From the NCBI RefSeq assembly GCF_000300975.2, contig NZ_AEEC02000015.1:1-64000 (forward strand): a stretch of 64,000 nucleotides of DNA, given 5' to 3'. This DNA comes from Herbaspirillum frisingense GSF30 (GTDB lineage Bacteria > Pseudomonadota > Gammaproteobacteria > Burkholderiales > Burkholderiaceae_D). The position numbers were made by a program, and so were the translations under genes. The notes beneath the pieces were generated by a model, which did no database searches, was not told where the DNA came from, and saw only the letters and a list, made by a program, of their open reading frames with translations. This document shows, one piece after another, positions 48,373 through 56,519 of the stretch. Positions within the stretch are counted from its first letter, which is position 1. Each line of letters begins with the position of its first letter.

Positions 48373-50652
48373 ATGCAAAATCTTCTCCACAACCTCAACG
48401 AAGAGCAGCTCGCCGCCGTGACCCTGCCGGCGCAGTCCGCCCTGATCCTGGCCGGTGCCGGCTCCGGCAAGACCCGCGTGCTGACCACCCGCATCGCCTG
48501 GCTGATCCAGACCGGACAGGTCTCGCCGGCCGGCATCCTGGCCGTGACCTTCACCAACAAGGCCGCCAAGGAAATGACCTCGCGCCTGTCGGCCATGCTG
48601 CCCATCAATACCCGGGGCATGTGGATCGGCACCTTCCACGGGCTGTGCAACCGCCTGCTGCGCGCGCATCACAAGGATGCCGGACTGCCGCAGACCTTCC
48701 AGATCCTCGACACGCAAGACCAGCTCTCGGCCATCAAGCGCCTGTTGAAGCAGATGAACGTGGACGATGAAAAGTATCCGCCGCGCAACCTGATGTACTT
48801 CATCAACAGCGCCAAGGACCAGGGCCTGCGCGCCAAGGACGTCGATGCCTACGACGACTACAACCGCAAGTTCGTCGAGCTCTACGACCTCTACGACCAG
48901 CAGTGCCAGCGCGAAGGCGTGGTCGATTTCGCCGAACTGCTGTTGCGCACCTACGAACTGCTGTCGCGCAACCAGCCGCTGCGCGAGCACTACCAGAGCC
49001 GCTTCCGCCACATCCTGGTGGACGAGTTCCAGGATACCAACGACCTGCAGTACAAATGGCTCAAGCTCATGGCCGGCAACCACAACGCGGTCTTCGCGGT
49101 GGGTGACGACGACCAGAGCATCTATGCCTTCCGTGGCGCCAACGTGGGCAACATGTCGGCCTTCGAACAGGAATTCCACGTCGAGAACCTGATCAAGCTG
49201 GAGCAGAACTACCGCTCCCACGGCCACATCCTGGATGCCGCCAACGAACTGATCGCCAACAACAGCAAGCGTCTGGGCAAGAACCTGCGCACCGACGCCG
49301 GCCATGGCGAGCAGGTACGGGTCTTCGAGGCCACCAGCGACCTGCAGGAAGCGCAGTGGATCATCGAACAGGTCAAGGACCTGATCGCCGAAGGCTGGTC
49401 GCGCAGCGAGATCGCCATCCTCTACCGTTCCAACGCGCAATCGCGGGTGCTGGAGCATGCGCTGTTCAGCTCGGCCATTCCCTACCGCGTCTATGGCGGC
49501 CAGCGCTTCTTCGAGCGCGCCGAAATCAAGCACGCCATCGCCTACCTGCAGTTGATGGACAACCTGCACAATGACTCGGCCTTCCTGCGGGTGGTCAATT
49601 TCCCCACCCGCGGCATCGGTGCCAAGGCCATGGAGTCGCTGCAGGATGCGGCGCGCCAGTATGGCTGCTCGCTCTATGCCGCCGTGCCTTACGTGGCCGG
49701 CAAGGCCGGTTCTTCGCTGAACGCCTTCGTCAAGCTGATCGAAGGCGCCCGTTTCGAGACCCAGCACCTGCCGCTGCCGGAGACGGTCAAGGTGGTACTG
49801 GACCTGTCCGGCCTGATCACGCATTACCGCAACGAGAAGGAAGGCGCCGACCGCATCGAGAACCTGGAGCAGCTGGTCAGTGCGGCCACGCTCTTCGTCT
49901 CGGAAGAAGGCTATGGCCTGGATGCGCCGGCCTTCCTCGGTCCGCAGGCGCAGGCCACGGCGGGCACCGCCATCACCACCGCTGACGGCGTGGAAGTGAT
50001 CGATGCCGATGCGCCGCTGGTCACCATCATGTCGCCGCTGTCGGCCTTCCTCTCGCATGCCTCGCTGGAAGCCGGCGACAACCAGGCGCAGGCCGGCCAG
50101 GATGCGCTGCAGCTGATGACGGTGCACTCGGCCAAGGGCCTGGAGTTCGATGCGGTCTTCATCACCGGCATGGAAGAGGGCCTGTTCCCGCACGAGAACA
50201 GCGCCAAGGAAGAGGGCGGGGTGGAAGAAGAGCGCCGCCTGATGTACGTGGCCATCACCCGCGCCCGCAAGCGCCTGTTCATGACCTTCTCGCAGACCCG
50301 CATGCTGCACGGCCAGACCCGCTACAACATGCGCTCACGCTTCTTCGACGAACTACCCGAGCAATCCATCAAGTGGCTGTCACCCAAGATCGCCCAGCAC
50401 CACTGGTTCGCCAATCCCAAGTCGGCCTGGGATGAGGTGCCGGAAGCCGGCAACAACAAGATCGCCCAGAGCTTCTCGCGCCAGACCGACTCCGGCTGGC
50501 GCATCGGTCAGAACGTCGCCCATGCCAAGTTCGGCGAAGGCGTCATCGTCAACATCGAAGGGGGCGGCGGTGCGGCACGGGCGCAGATCAACTTCGGCAA
50601 GTTCGGCATGAAGCTGCTGGACCTGTCGGTGGCCAAGCTGGACAAGATCTGA
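48373..50652 (+). CDS. uvrD: UvrD/PcrA-type ATP-dependent DNA helicase
   Basis: A superfamily 1A 3'-5' helicase of 759 residues, acting in nucleotide excision and mismatch repair. Motifs in order: Q-motif LNEEQLAAV, Walker A ILAGAGSGKTRVLTTR (residues 25-40), Ia AVTFTNKAAKEM, II ILVDEFQDTNDLQY, III VFAVGDDDQSIYAFRGA, IV LEQNYRS, V LMTVHSAKGLEFDAVF and VI EEERRLMYVAITRARKRL. The C-terminus ends in a small domain (KFGEGVIVNIEGGGG) typical of UvrD/PcrA. The ATG at 48373 follows a TATAAT box directly. No LexA box was found upstream. A Rep-type name is less likely given the C-terminal domain. Confidence 0.93.
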   Translation: MQNLLHNLNEEQLAAVTLPAQSALILAGAGSGKTRVLTTRIAWLIQTGQVSPAGILAVTFTNKAAKEMTSRLSAMLPINTRGMWIGTFHGLCNRLLRAHHKDAGLPQTFQILDTQDQLSAIKRLLKQMNVDDEKYPPRNLMYFINSAKDQGLRAKDVDAYDDYNRKFVELYDLYDQQCQREGVVDFAELLLRTYELLSRNQPLREHYQSRFRHILVDEFQDTNDLQYKWLKLMAGNHNAVFAVGDDDQSIYAFRGANVGNMSAFEQEFHVENLIKLEQNYRSHGHILDAANELIANNSKRLGKNLRTDAGHGEQVRVFEATSDLQEAQWIIEQVKDLIAEGWSRSEIAILYRSNAQSRVLEHALFSSAIPYRVYGGQRFFERAEIKHAIAYLQLMDNLHNDSAFLRVVNFPTRGIGAKAMESLQDAARQYGCSLYAAVPYVAGKAGSSLNAFVKLIEGARFETQHLPLPETVKVVLDLSGLITHYRNEKEGADRIENLEQLVSAATLFVSEEGYGLDAPAFLGPQAQATAGTAITTADGVEVIDADAPLVTIMSPLSAFLSHASLEAGDNQAQAGQDALQLMTVHSAKGLEFDAVFITGMEEGLFPHENSAKEEGGVEEERRLMYVAITRARKRLFMTFSQTRMLHGQTRYNMRSRFFDELPEQSIKWLSPKIAQHHWFANPKSAWDEVPEAGNNKIAQSFSRQTDSGWRIGQNVAHAKFGEGVIVNIEGGGGAARAQINFGKFGMKLLDLSVAKLDKI

Positions 50653-50657
50653 TCGCG

Positions 50658-50677
50658 CCGAGGCCTGACCGCCTCGG
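50658..50677. terminator. GC-rich hairpin between convergent helicase and J-domain genes
   Basis: CCGAGGC and GCCTCGG form a 7-bp stem with a 6-nt loop in the 27-bp gap between two convergent stops. No T-run follows on either strand, so its termination strength is doubtful. Confidence 0.4.
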
Positions 50678-50679
50678 GA

Positions 50680-51825
50680 TCACAGGTCTTCCCAGCCCTG
50701 CGCGCGCTGACGTCGCGCGTGTTTCAGCCAGGCCCGGACCTGTTCGATATCCCCGAACGCCGCCAGCGCGGCGCGCAGGTCCTGGCCTTCCTGGCGTAGC
50801 GCCGTGATGCCCCGGTTGAGGTAGCGCATTATCTTTTCCGGCGTCAGCCTTGCCTGGGATGCCAGGCCATAGGCGCGCCTGAATTGGCGCTCGACGTGGG
50901 CGATTTCCTGATCCAGTTCGGTGAGCTGCTCCTGCAGGATGTGGTTGTAATGGGCCAGCCGCGCTTCGCTCACCGTGTCCAGTGTGTGTTGGCCGATGTG
51001 TTCCAGTTCCAGCTGCAGCTCCAGAAGCTTGAGCAAGTCATTCTTTTCATAGGCCTGGTTGACCTGCTGCATCAGCGTGGTCTTGCGGGCGCGCTCGGCC
51101 TCGTCGGGTTCGCGGTCGGGGTGCAGGGCGCTGGCCAATCGGCGATAGACCGCGCGGATGGACTGGCTCAGTTCGATGCGCTGTGCTTGCTGCTGTTGTT
51201 CGGCGGCGCGCTGCCTGGGCGGCTTTTTGCGGCTGGCACGTTGCGCATCGCGCTGCTGCGCGGCTGCCATGCGCTCCCGCTCCTGGCGCTCCAGCATGGC
51301 TTCCATGCGCTGCATGATTTCCTCGGGCGTACCGCTGGTGAAGTCGTCGTCGGCCGCGGCCGCGTCTTCCCGCTCTTGCGGTTCTGCTGCTGACCCTGGT
51401 GCATTCGGGGACGGCGCGATGTCCTTCGCTTCATCCACCTCGTCCACCTCATCCTGCCTGCCGTGCTGCTGGTAGATCAGCGCCAGCTCGGTATCGTCGC
51501 CCCGCTGCAGCAGCGCCTGCGCCATGTCGGCGATGAGGGCGGACAGGGTGATGCGCTCACCCTTGCCCAGTGCCTTGTGCGACCAGGCGTCGTGCAGGCG
51601 GTAGACCGCCTGTCGCTTCAGGCCCAGCAGTTCCTGCTCCAGTGGCAGGTAGTGGGCGGAATATTTCTTGTGGAATTCGTCGCTTGCAGTTTCCCACTCC
51701 TGCAAGCGGGCGCGGCGCTTGCCGATCTCGTCGATGAGCGTGTTGAAACTCTGCTGCGCGGGCGACAGCCGGGTGGCGGTTTGGCCGTCGACGATGCTGA
51801 CGGTATGTGGTGCTGGCTTCTTCAT
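50680..51825 (-). CDS. J-domain-like protein
   Basis: A protein of 381 residues, without signal peptide or membrane helix. Residues about 215-260 resemble a J-domain: IRAVYRRLASALHPDREPDE contains HPD, and VNQAYEKNDLLKLLELQLE follows. Around it are an N-terminal helical region (QEWETASDEFHKKYSAHYLP), an acidic linker (about 125-165) and a Gln/Arg-rich coiled coil (165-210). The HPD would let it stimulate a DnaK-type partner. No other chaperone gene is nearby, and the target is unknown. Confidence 0.7.
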   Translation of the reverse strand: MKKPAPHTVSIVDGQTATRLSPAQQSFNTLIDEIGKRRARLQEWETASDEFHKKYSAHYLPLEQELLGLKRQAVYRLHDAWSHKALGKGERITLSALIADMAQALLQRGDDTELALIYQQHGRQDEVDEVDEAKDIAPSPNAPGSAAEPQEREDAAAADDDFTSGTPEEIMQRMEAMLERQERERMAAAQQRDAQRASRKKPPRQRAAEQQQQAQRIELSQSIRAVYRRLASALHPDREPDEAERARKTTLMQQVNQAYEKNDLLKLLELQLELEHIGQHTLDTVSEARLAHYNHILQEQLTELDQEIAHVERQFRRAYGLASQARLTPEKIMRYLNRGITALRQEGQDLRAALAAFGDIEQVRAWLKHARRQRAQGWEDL

Positions 51826-51889
51826 GGGAATGCGATGGTGAGCGGTGCAGGATTATAGGGCCAGTTTTTTGGAGCCTGTCCCGCCTGCG

Positions 51890-52765
51890 TCAAGTGATGA
51901 AGCGACCATCCGGATACTGGGCGCACAGGAATTCGACGAAGGCCCGTACCTTTGGACTCTGCAGGCGGCGCGAGGTATGCAGCACCCAGAGTTCGACTTC
52001 GTTGCCCATCTCACCCCATCGCTTCAATTGGCCGCTCTGCACCAGCGTTCCGGCTACCGACCACGGCAGCAGCGCTGCGCCTGCACCGGCGCAGACGGCA
52101 TCCTTGACCATCATCAATGACGACAGGCGCAGCACCGGTTGTGGTGCGATCAGCAGCTTGCCTTGGCGCAGCGACCACACATCCCCATCGCGGTAGTTCG
52201 GCATCACCACGGCCGGGACGGTCTGCGTCTGGCCCGTCCGCGTACGCGGCATGGGCAGCGTGGGCGCGGCCACCAGCACCAGGCTGTCACGGGCGAAGCA
52301 GCGTCCGACCAGATGGCTGTCTTCATCAGGATTGATGCGGATGCAGAGGTCGAAATGCTCCTGCACCAGGTCCACCATGCGGTCTTCTGCGACTACCTCC
52401 AGCTCCACTTGCGGATACTGCGCCCGGAACAAGGCCGACAACCGCCCCAGCGCCAGCTGCGAGAACACCAGCGGTGCCGCAATGCGCAAGCGACCGCGTG
52501 GCGCGGTGCTGCCTTCGCTGGCCTGGGTCATGGCCTCTTCGATTTCGCGTAGCGGACCCTCACTGCGCTGGAGCAGCAGCTGGCCGGCAGTCGTCAACGT
52601 GAGCCGTTGCGTGCCGCGTTCGACCAGGCGCACGCCCAGTTCCTGTTCAAGATCGGCCACCCGGCGTGACAAGGTGGCCTTGGCGCGGCCACTTTCCCGG
52701 CTGGCGCGGCCGAAGCTGCCGTGGGTGGCGACCAGCTGTAGATCGACGAGGGCGTTGATATCCAT
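51890..52765 (-). CDS. LysR-family transcriptional regulator
   Basis: A 291-residue regulator with the N-terminal winged helix-turn-helix at about residues 1-60 (LVATHGSFGRASRESGRAKATLSRRVADLE). The LysR substrate-binding domain covers about 90-290 (GRLRIAAPLVFSQLALGRLS). It is divergent from a quinone oxidoreductase-type gene 117 bp away, the classic layout for a regulator and its target. ATGATC and GATCAT occur as inverted halves (about 52776 and 52816) in the shared region and might be part of its site. Inducer unknown. Confidence 0.9.
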   Translation of the reverse strand: MDINALVDLQLVATHGSFGRASRESGRAKATLSRRVADLEQELGVRLVERGTQRLTLTTAGQLLLQRSEGPLREIEEAMTQASEGSTAPRGRLRIAAPLVFSQLALGRLSALFRAQYPQVELEVVAEDRMVDLVQEHFDLCIRINPDEDSHLVGRCFARDSLVLVAAPTLPMPRTRTGQTQTVPAVVMPNYRDGDVWSLRQGKLLIAPQPVLRLSSLMMVKDAVCAGAGAALLPWSVAGTLVQSGQLKRWGEMGNEVELWVLHTSRRLQSPKVRAFVEFLCAQYPDGRFIT

Positions 52766-52882
52766 GGTGTCTCAAAAATGATCCGGTGGGTCTCGATTCT
52801 ATCGTCTGTGTTCCGATCATGAAACGACTTATCGTGTGTTCCATCAACCCACCGCAGTCACTTACCCACAAGGAGCCACACC

Positions 52883-53815
52883 ATGAACACCATTCGTTCC
52901 CTGCAACTGATGCAATACGGCGGCCCGGATACGGTCCGCATCGCCGATCTCCCGGCACCCGTCGCCGGTCCCGCACAAGTGCTGGTGCGCGTGCATGCCG
53001 CCGGCGTCAATGCCCTGGACTGGAAAGTGCGCGAAGGCTACGTCAAGGATGCCTTTCCGCTGCCACTGCCCGCCGTGCTCGGCATCGAGCTGGCCGGCGT
53101 GGTGGAGCAGGTCGGGAGTGACGTCAGCCTGTTCAAGGTGGGCGACCGCGTCATGGGGCCGCTGGGCGGCCTGGGTGCCTATGCCGATCTGGTTGCGGTC
53201 GATGCCGACAAGCTGGCTGTGCTGCCCGAGGGTTTGAGCATGGTGCAGGCCGCGGCCTTGCCGGTGGCGGCCGTGTCGGCCTGGCAGAGCCTGCATCTGG
53301 CCGGTCCGCTCAAGGCTGGCCAGCGCATCCTGATCCACGGTGCGGCCGGTGCCGTGGGTGGCTTTGCGGTGCAGTTTGCCCACCAGGCCGGCGCCCATGT
53401 CAGCGCCACCGCCCTGGGCAGCCATGCCGACTATGTGCACGGCCTGGGCGCCGATCACGTCATCGATTACCAGACCTCCCAGTTCGAGGCCCTGGTCAGG
53501 GATATCGATCTGGTACTCGACTACGTCGGCGGCGACACCCTGGCGCGTTCCTGGGGTGTACTGGCCGAGGACGGCGTCATCGTCAGTACCGCTTCCCCCG
53601 CCATCCTCGCCAGCACCCCGGCGGGCCGTCGCGGCCTGTGGTTCATGAACCAGCCGGACGCTGTCCGCCTGGCCGATATCGCCCGTCAGGTGGCGGCGGG
53701 TCGTCTGCAGTCCCAGGTCGCAGCGGTGGTCCCCTTCGAGGACTTGCCGGCCGCCATCGAACGCAGCCGCACATTGCCGCAAATGGGCAAGACGGTGGTG
53801 GATTTCCTGCGCTAG
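52883..53815 (+). CDS. NADP-dependent quinone oxidoreductase-like zinc-independent dehydrogenase
   Basis: A 310-residue medium-chain dehydrogenase/reductase of the QOR type. The N-terminal GroES-like part includes RVHAAGVNALDWKVREGYV and AVLGIELAGVVEQVG. The Rossmann nucleotide loop is IHGAAGAVGGFAVQFAHQAG (about residues 150-170). Zinc-binding Cys/His residues of alcohol dehydrogenases are absent, as expected. It should reduce quinones, enones or related electrophiles with NADPH. AAGGAG precedes the start. A divergent LysR gene probably controls it. Confidence 0.88.
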   Translation: MNTIRSLQLMQYGGPDTVRIADLPAPVAGPAQVLVRVHAAGVNALDWKVREGYVKDAFPLPLPAVLGIELAGVVEQVGSDVSLFKVGDRVMGPLGGLGAYADLVAVDADKLAVLPEGLSMVQAAALPVAAVSAWQSLHLAGPLKAGQRILIHGAAGAVGGFAVQFAHQAGAHVSATALGSHADYVHGLGADHVIDYQTSQFEALVRDIDLVLDYVGGDTLARSWGVLAEDGVIVSTASPAILASTPAGRRGLWFMNQPDAVRLADIARQVAAGRLQSQVAAVVPFEDLPAAIERSRTLPQMGKTVVDFLR

Positions 53816-53963
53816 GACACCGCTTGCACACTTCCCGCATTGATGCGGCGATTGTCGAAAAGCAAGTTGAAGACGGCCGGACGCCGCACCCGGCCGCAGT
53901 TCATCTTGTCCACAGGGAATTTCCACCTTGTTCGCAACAGGATACGCTTATCTGCTTGCGTAG

Positions 53964-53981
53964 CTACCTACTAGAAGGTAG
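53964..53981. promoter_or_regulatory. Palindromic operator in front of the TetR gene
   Basis: CTACCTACTAGAAGGTAG is an 18-bp palindrome with mismatches only at two symmetric positions, centred on CTAG. It ends 9 bp before the TetR start, so binding would block the regulator's own transcription. It matches a second site at 54641. Confidence 0.65.
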
Positions 53982-53990
53982 ACTGCGTCC

Positions 53991-54572
53991 ATGAATAGCG
54001 CTCCCACCACTTCCGAAAAGATTCTTCAATGCGCCCAGGCCTTGCTGGTGGCCGGTGGATACAACGGTTTCAGCTATGCCGACATCGGCAAGGTCATCGG
54101 CATCCGCAATGCCAGCATCCATCATCACTTCGCCAGCAAGGCGGTACTGGTGCAGACGCTGGTGCGGCAATACCGCGACGCGGCGCAGGATGGCGTGGCC
54201 GCCATGGAGCGCAACATCACCGACCCGCTTGCCCAGTTGCGCGCCTATGCGGGTTACTGGGAAAGCTGCATGACCCAGCCTGAGTCTGCCTTCTGCGTGT
54301 GCGCCATGCTGGCCGCCGAGATGCCCATGCTGCCGCAGGAGATCGCCATGGAGGTCAAGGCGCACTTCAGGTTCTTTGCGCTGTGGCTGGAGTCGGTACT
54401 GGAGCGCGGCCAACGCCAGGGCAGCCTGCGCTTGACCGATGCGCCCCGGGTGGAGGCCGAACGCTTCCTGGCGACCATCCATGGCGCCATGCTGTCGGCC
54501 AGGGCCTATGACGATCCCAAGATGTTCGGGGTCATCGTGCATCCCATGCTGCAGCGCCTGGCGGTGGCCTGA
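53991..54572 (+). CDS. TetR/AcrR-family transcriptional regulator
   Basis: A 193-residue repressor with the N-terminal helix-turn-helix YNGFSYADIGKVIGIRNASI (about residues 23-42) followed by HHHFASKAVLVQTLVRQY. A helical ligand domain follows, with CMTQPESAFCVCAMLAAEMP. The cluster of Cys at about 88-105 could sense electrophiles, as in NemR-like proteins, but this is speculation. Matching palindromes lie in front of this gene and of the next one, so it probably represses itself and the downstream membrane protein. A terminator with seven T follows. Confidence 0.88.
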   Translation: MNSAPTTSEKILQCAQALLVAGGYNGFSYADIGKVIGIRNASIHHHFASKAVLVQTLVRQYRDAAQDGVAAMERNITDPLAQLRAYAGYWESCMTQPESAFCVCAMLAAEMPMLPQEIAMEVKAHFRFFALWLESVLERGQRQGSLRLTDAPRVEAERFLATIHGAMLSARAYDDPKMFGVIVHPMLQRLAVA

Positions 54573-54596
54573 GCGCGCCAGGAAGCACTGAGCACA

Positions 54597-54629
54597 CGGG
54601 ACGCGAGGGATTTTGCGTCCCCTTTTTTT
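54597..54629 (+). terminator. Rho-independent terminator of the TetR gene
   Basis: GGGACGC and GCGTCCC form a 7-bp stem around a 10-nt loop, followed by CTTTTTTT. It separates the regulator from the next gene, which must therefore use its own promoter. Confidence 0.85.
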
Positions 54630-54640
54630 GATCACAAAGC

Positions 54641-54658
54641 CTACCAATTAGTAGGTAG
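54641..54658. promoter_or_regulatory. Second TetR-type operator, ahead of the membrane-protein gene
   Basis: CTACCAATTAGTAGGTAG keeps the CTACC-N8-GGTAG frame; read on the other strand it matches 15 of 18 bases of the site at 53964. It sits 64 bp before the next start codon, after the TetR terminator. Confidence 0.65.
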
Positions 54659-54722
54659 GACTTGTGATTGCCGAGCCGGGTGACCGGCAATGTTTGATCA
54701 ACTACAACGAAAAGGAAATGCA

Positions 54723-55223
54723 ATGTTCGGTATCTCATCCCTGGGCTGGGTCCACACGATCGGCAGCCTGCCGGCCATTCCGCTGGCCATCTACATGCTC
54801 GCCCGCTACGGGCGCATCCGTGCGCGTTCGGTGCCGGGGGCGATCTATTTCGTCTCCATGCTTGTGGGTGCCCTGACGGTATTCCTGGTGGCGAAGCGAC
54901 CGGAAAGCAACTTCATCGCGGTGCTGACGCTGGTGTTCCTGCTGCTGGGCTTCGGGATGAGCTTTGCTGCATCATGGCTGGGGCGTCTGGCGCGGTATGT
55001 CGAGACCATCGCCTTGTCCGTGACGGTGTTCCTGCTGCTGGTGCCGGCGGTGTCGGAAACCCTGCGCCGGGTCCCGGACGGACATCCTTTCGTCACCGAC
55101 CTGAAGTCGCCGCTGCTCCTGGGTGCGCAGGGCGTGTTGCTGCTGGTGCTGCTGGTGGGTGTCACTGCACAGGTGATCGCGCTGCGCCGCCAGGCGCAGT
55201 CCCGCGCAGGGATGGTATCGTAA
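54723..55223 (+). CDS. Small four-helix membrane protein, TetR target
   Basis: A 166-residue hydrophobic protein with four predicted membrane helices (about residues 7-25, 35-53, 65-87 and 135-157) and an Arg-rich C-terminal tail. I do not recognise a named family with confidence; it resembles uncharacterised bacterial membrane proteins. AAAGGA lies seven bases before the ATG at 54723. The palindromic operator upstream and the preceding terminator suggest separate control by the TetR protein next door. Confidence 0.75.
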   Translation: MFGISSLGWVHTIGSLPAIPLAIYMLARYGRIRARSVPGAIYFVSMLVGALTVFLVAKRPESNFIAVLTLVFLLLGFGMSFAASWLGRLARYVETIALSVTVFLLLVPAVSETLRRVPDGHPFVTDLKSPLLLGAQGVLLLVLLVGVTAQVIALRRQAQSRAGMVS

Positions 55224-55271
55224 TCGACACCGCGCCGGCCACGGTGCCGGCATGACATTGGAGCAGAGGAT

Positions 55272-55499
55272 ATGGCCCGAAATCCCGTGACGGCAGTGCT
55301 GCCTGTGGACCCGGTCGGCCCGGTAAGACGGGTCGATAGCGGCGTGACCTATTTCCGCCACCTGGAACTCTGGCGAATACATTCCGAGTTCCAGGCGGGA
55401 GAGCGGCGACGGCGGTTGCATCTGGCAAAGACGGCGCCGGTGGAGGGTGACGACGAGTTCGCGCAGAACCTGCGCGAGAGCGTGGCCCGCCAGCGCTAA
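55272..55499 (+). CDS. Small hypothetical protein
   Basis: A possible 75-residue soluble protein, Arg- and Val-rich. GGAG sits eight bases before the ATG. Codon choice is GC-rich at the third position in most codons, much like neighbours, though CGA, CGG and ATA appear. I do not recognise it. It follows the membrane-protein gene by 48 bp and converges with the PfkB kinase gene. It could be a chance open frame. Confidence 0.4.
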   Translation: MARNPVTAVLPVDPVGPVRRVDSGVTYFRHLELWRIHSEFQAGERRRRLHLAKTAPVEGDDEFAQNLRESVARQR

Positions 55500-55516
55500 G
55501 CCGGCCTCAGCTGCCC

Positions 55517-56422
55517 TCAGCCGCGGGCGATCATGGCCTGTACTTCTTCCCAGGTCGCGGCATAGGCGCCCGCCTTGGAGGCGGCAATGGACGCACCAGC
55601 AGCCGCGCATTGCAGGTGCATCTGCGCCGGTGCATCCGGCTGGCGCAGCTGGCTGGCAATCCAGCCCCCCATGGAGGCATCGCCACAGCCCACGGTGTCG
55701 ACCACCTCGACACGATAGGCGGGCTGGTCGATGATCTGTTCCCCCTTGATCCATCGCATTCCCTGTACGCCCAGCGTCAGCAGCACTTCAGCCTGTGGCG
55801 CCAGCGCCTGCAGGGTCGCCAGAGCATTGCCGTCACCCGGGAAAAGACGTTCCAGGTCTTCATCGGAGACCTTGACGTAATGCGACAGCGATAGCAGCTC
55901 CCGCAACAGCGCGTGATAGGCGGGCTGGTCCATCAGCTTGCGCCAGTTCGGGTCGAAGGCGATCTTCTTGCCGCGCCCGGCGGCTTCCCGGGCAATCTGC
56001 AGCAGCCGCGAGGCCAGCGGTTCGCGGGCCAGGCTGATGCAGCCGAAGTGCAGTATCTGCGCCTCGTCTAGCCAGCCGGACGGCAATTGGGCAGGGTCGA
56101 AATGCAGGTCAGCGCTGTCATCGCCGATGAAAAAATAATCCGGGGGCGTGGTGGAGGTCACCATCGCCAGCAGGGGGGCCTTGGCGTGCTGCTGGGTGAA
56201 ACGCATGTCCAGACCGGCCTGCTGCGTCAGGGCATACAGCTCGGCGCCGAACACATCGGTACTGACGCTGCCGGCGTAGCCGGTGGCCACGCCCAGCCGC
56301 GCGGCGGCGCGTGCCACGTTCCAGCAGGCCCCGCCGGGAATGGCGCGCCACTGGCCATCAGGCTGGCGGATGAAATCGGTCAGGGCTTCGCCGAAGACGA
56401 CGAATGCGGCAGGTCGGGTCAT
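55517..56422 (-). CDS. PfkB-family fructokinase-like sugar kinase
   Basis: A 301-residue ribokinase-superfamily kinase. It shows the N-terminal site FGEALTDFIRQPDGQWRAIPGG, the GACWNVARAAARLG segment near residue 32, and the C-terminal signature DTVGCGDASMGG (about residues 242-253) with the catalytic Asp. In polyol operons such kinases phosphorylate fructose formed from mannitol or sorbitol. It lies 97 bp downstream of the SorC-type regulator on the same strand, facing away from the polyol transport genes. The substrate is inferred from context. Confidence 0.85.
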   Translation of the reverse strand: MTRPAAFVVFGEALTDFIRQPDGQWRAIPGGACWNVARAAARLGVATGYAGSVSTDVFGAELYALTQQAGLDMRFTQQHAKAPLLAMVTSTTPPDYFFIGDDSADLHFDPAQLPSGWLDEAQILHFGCISLAREPLASRLLQIAREAAGRGKKIAFDPNWRKLMDQPAYHALLRELLSLSHYVKVSDEDLERLFPGDGNALATLQALAPQAEVLLTLGVQGMRWIKGEQIIDQPAYRVEVVDTVGCGDASMGGWIASQLRQPDAPAQMHLQCAAAGASIAASKAGAYAATWEEVQAMIARG

Positions 56423-56519
56423 GCTGGGTCTCCGTTCGGATCGTTGTTATTGATGCTATCGATGGTAATGATGGCCTTGCAGGGTCAGGGGCAGACCATA
56501 GCCACCAGGGTGAAACCAT

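Noticed and set aside
48373-50310. Very long minus-strand open frame running antisense through the helicase gene and joined to the chorismate mutase gene
   Set aside because: Shadow of GC-rich codon third positions in uvrD; the translation has no family features until the signal peptide of the chorismate mutase at about 48249.
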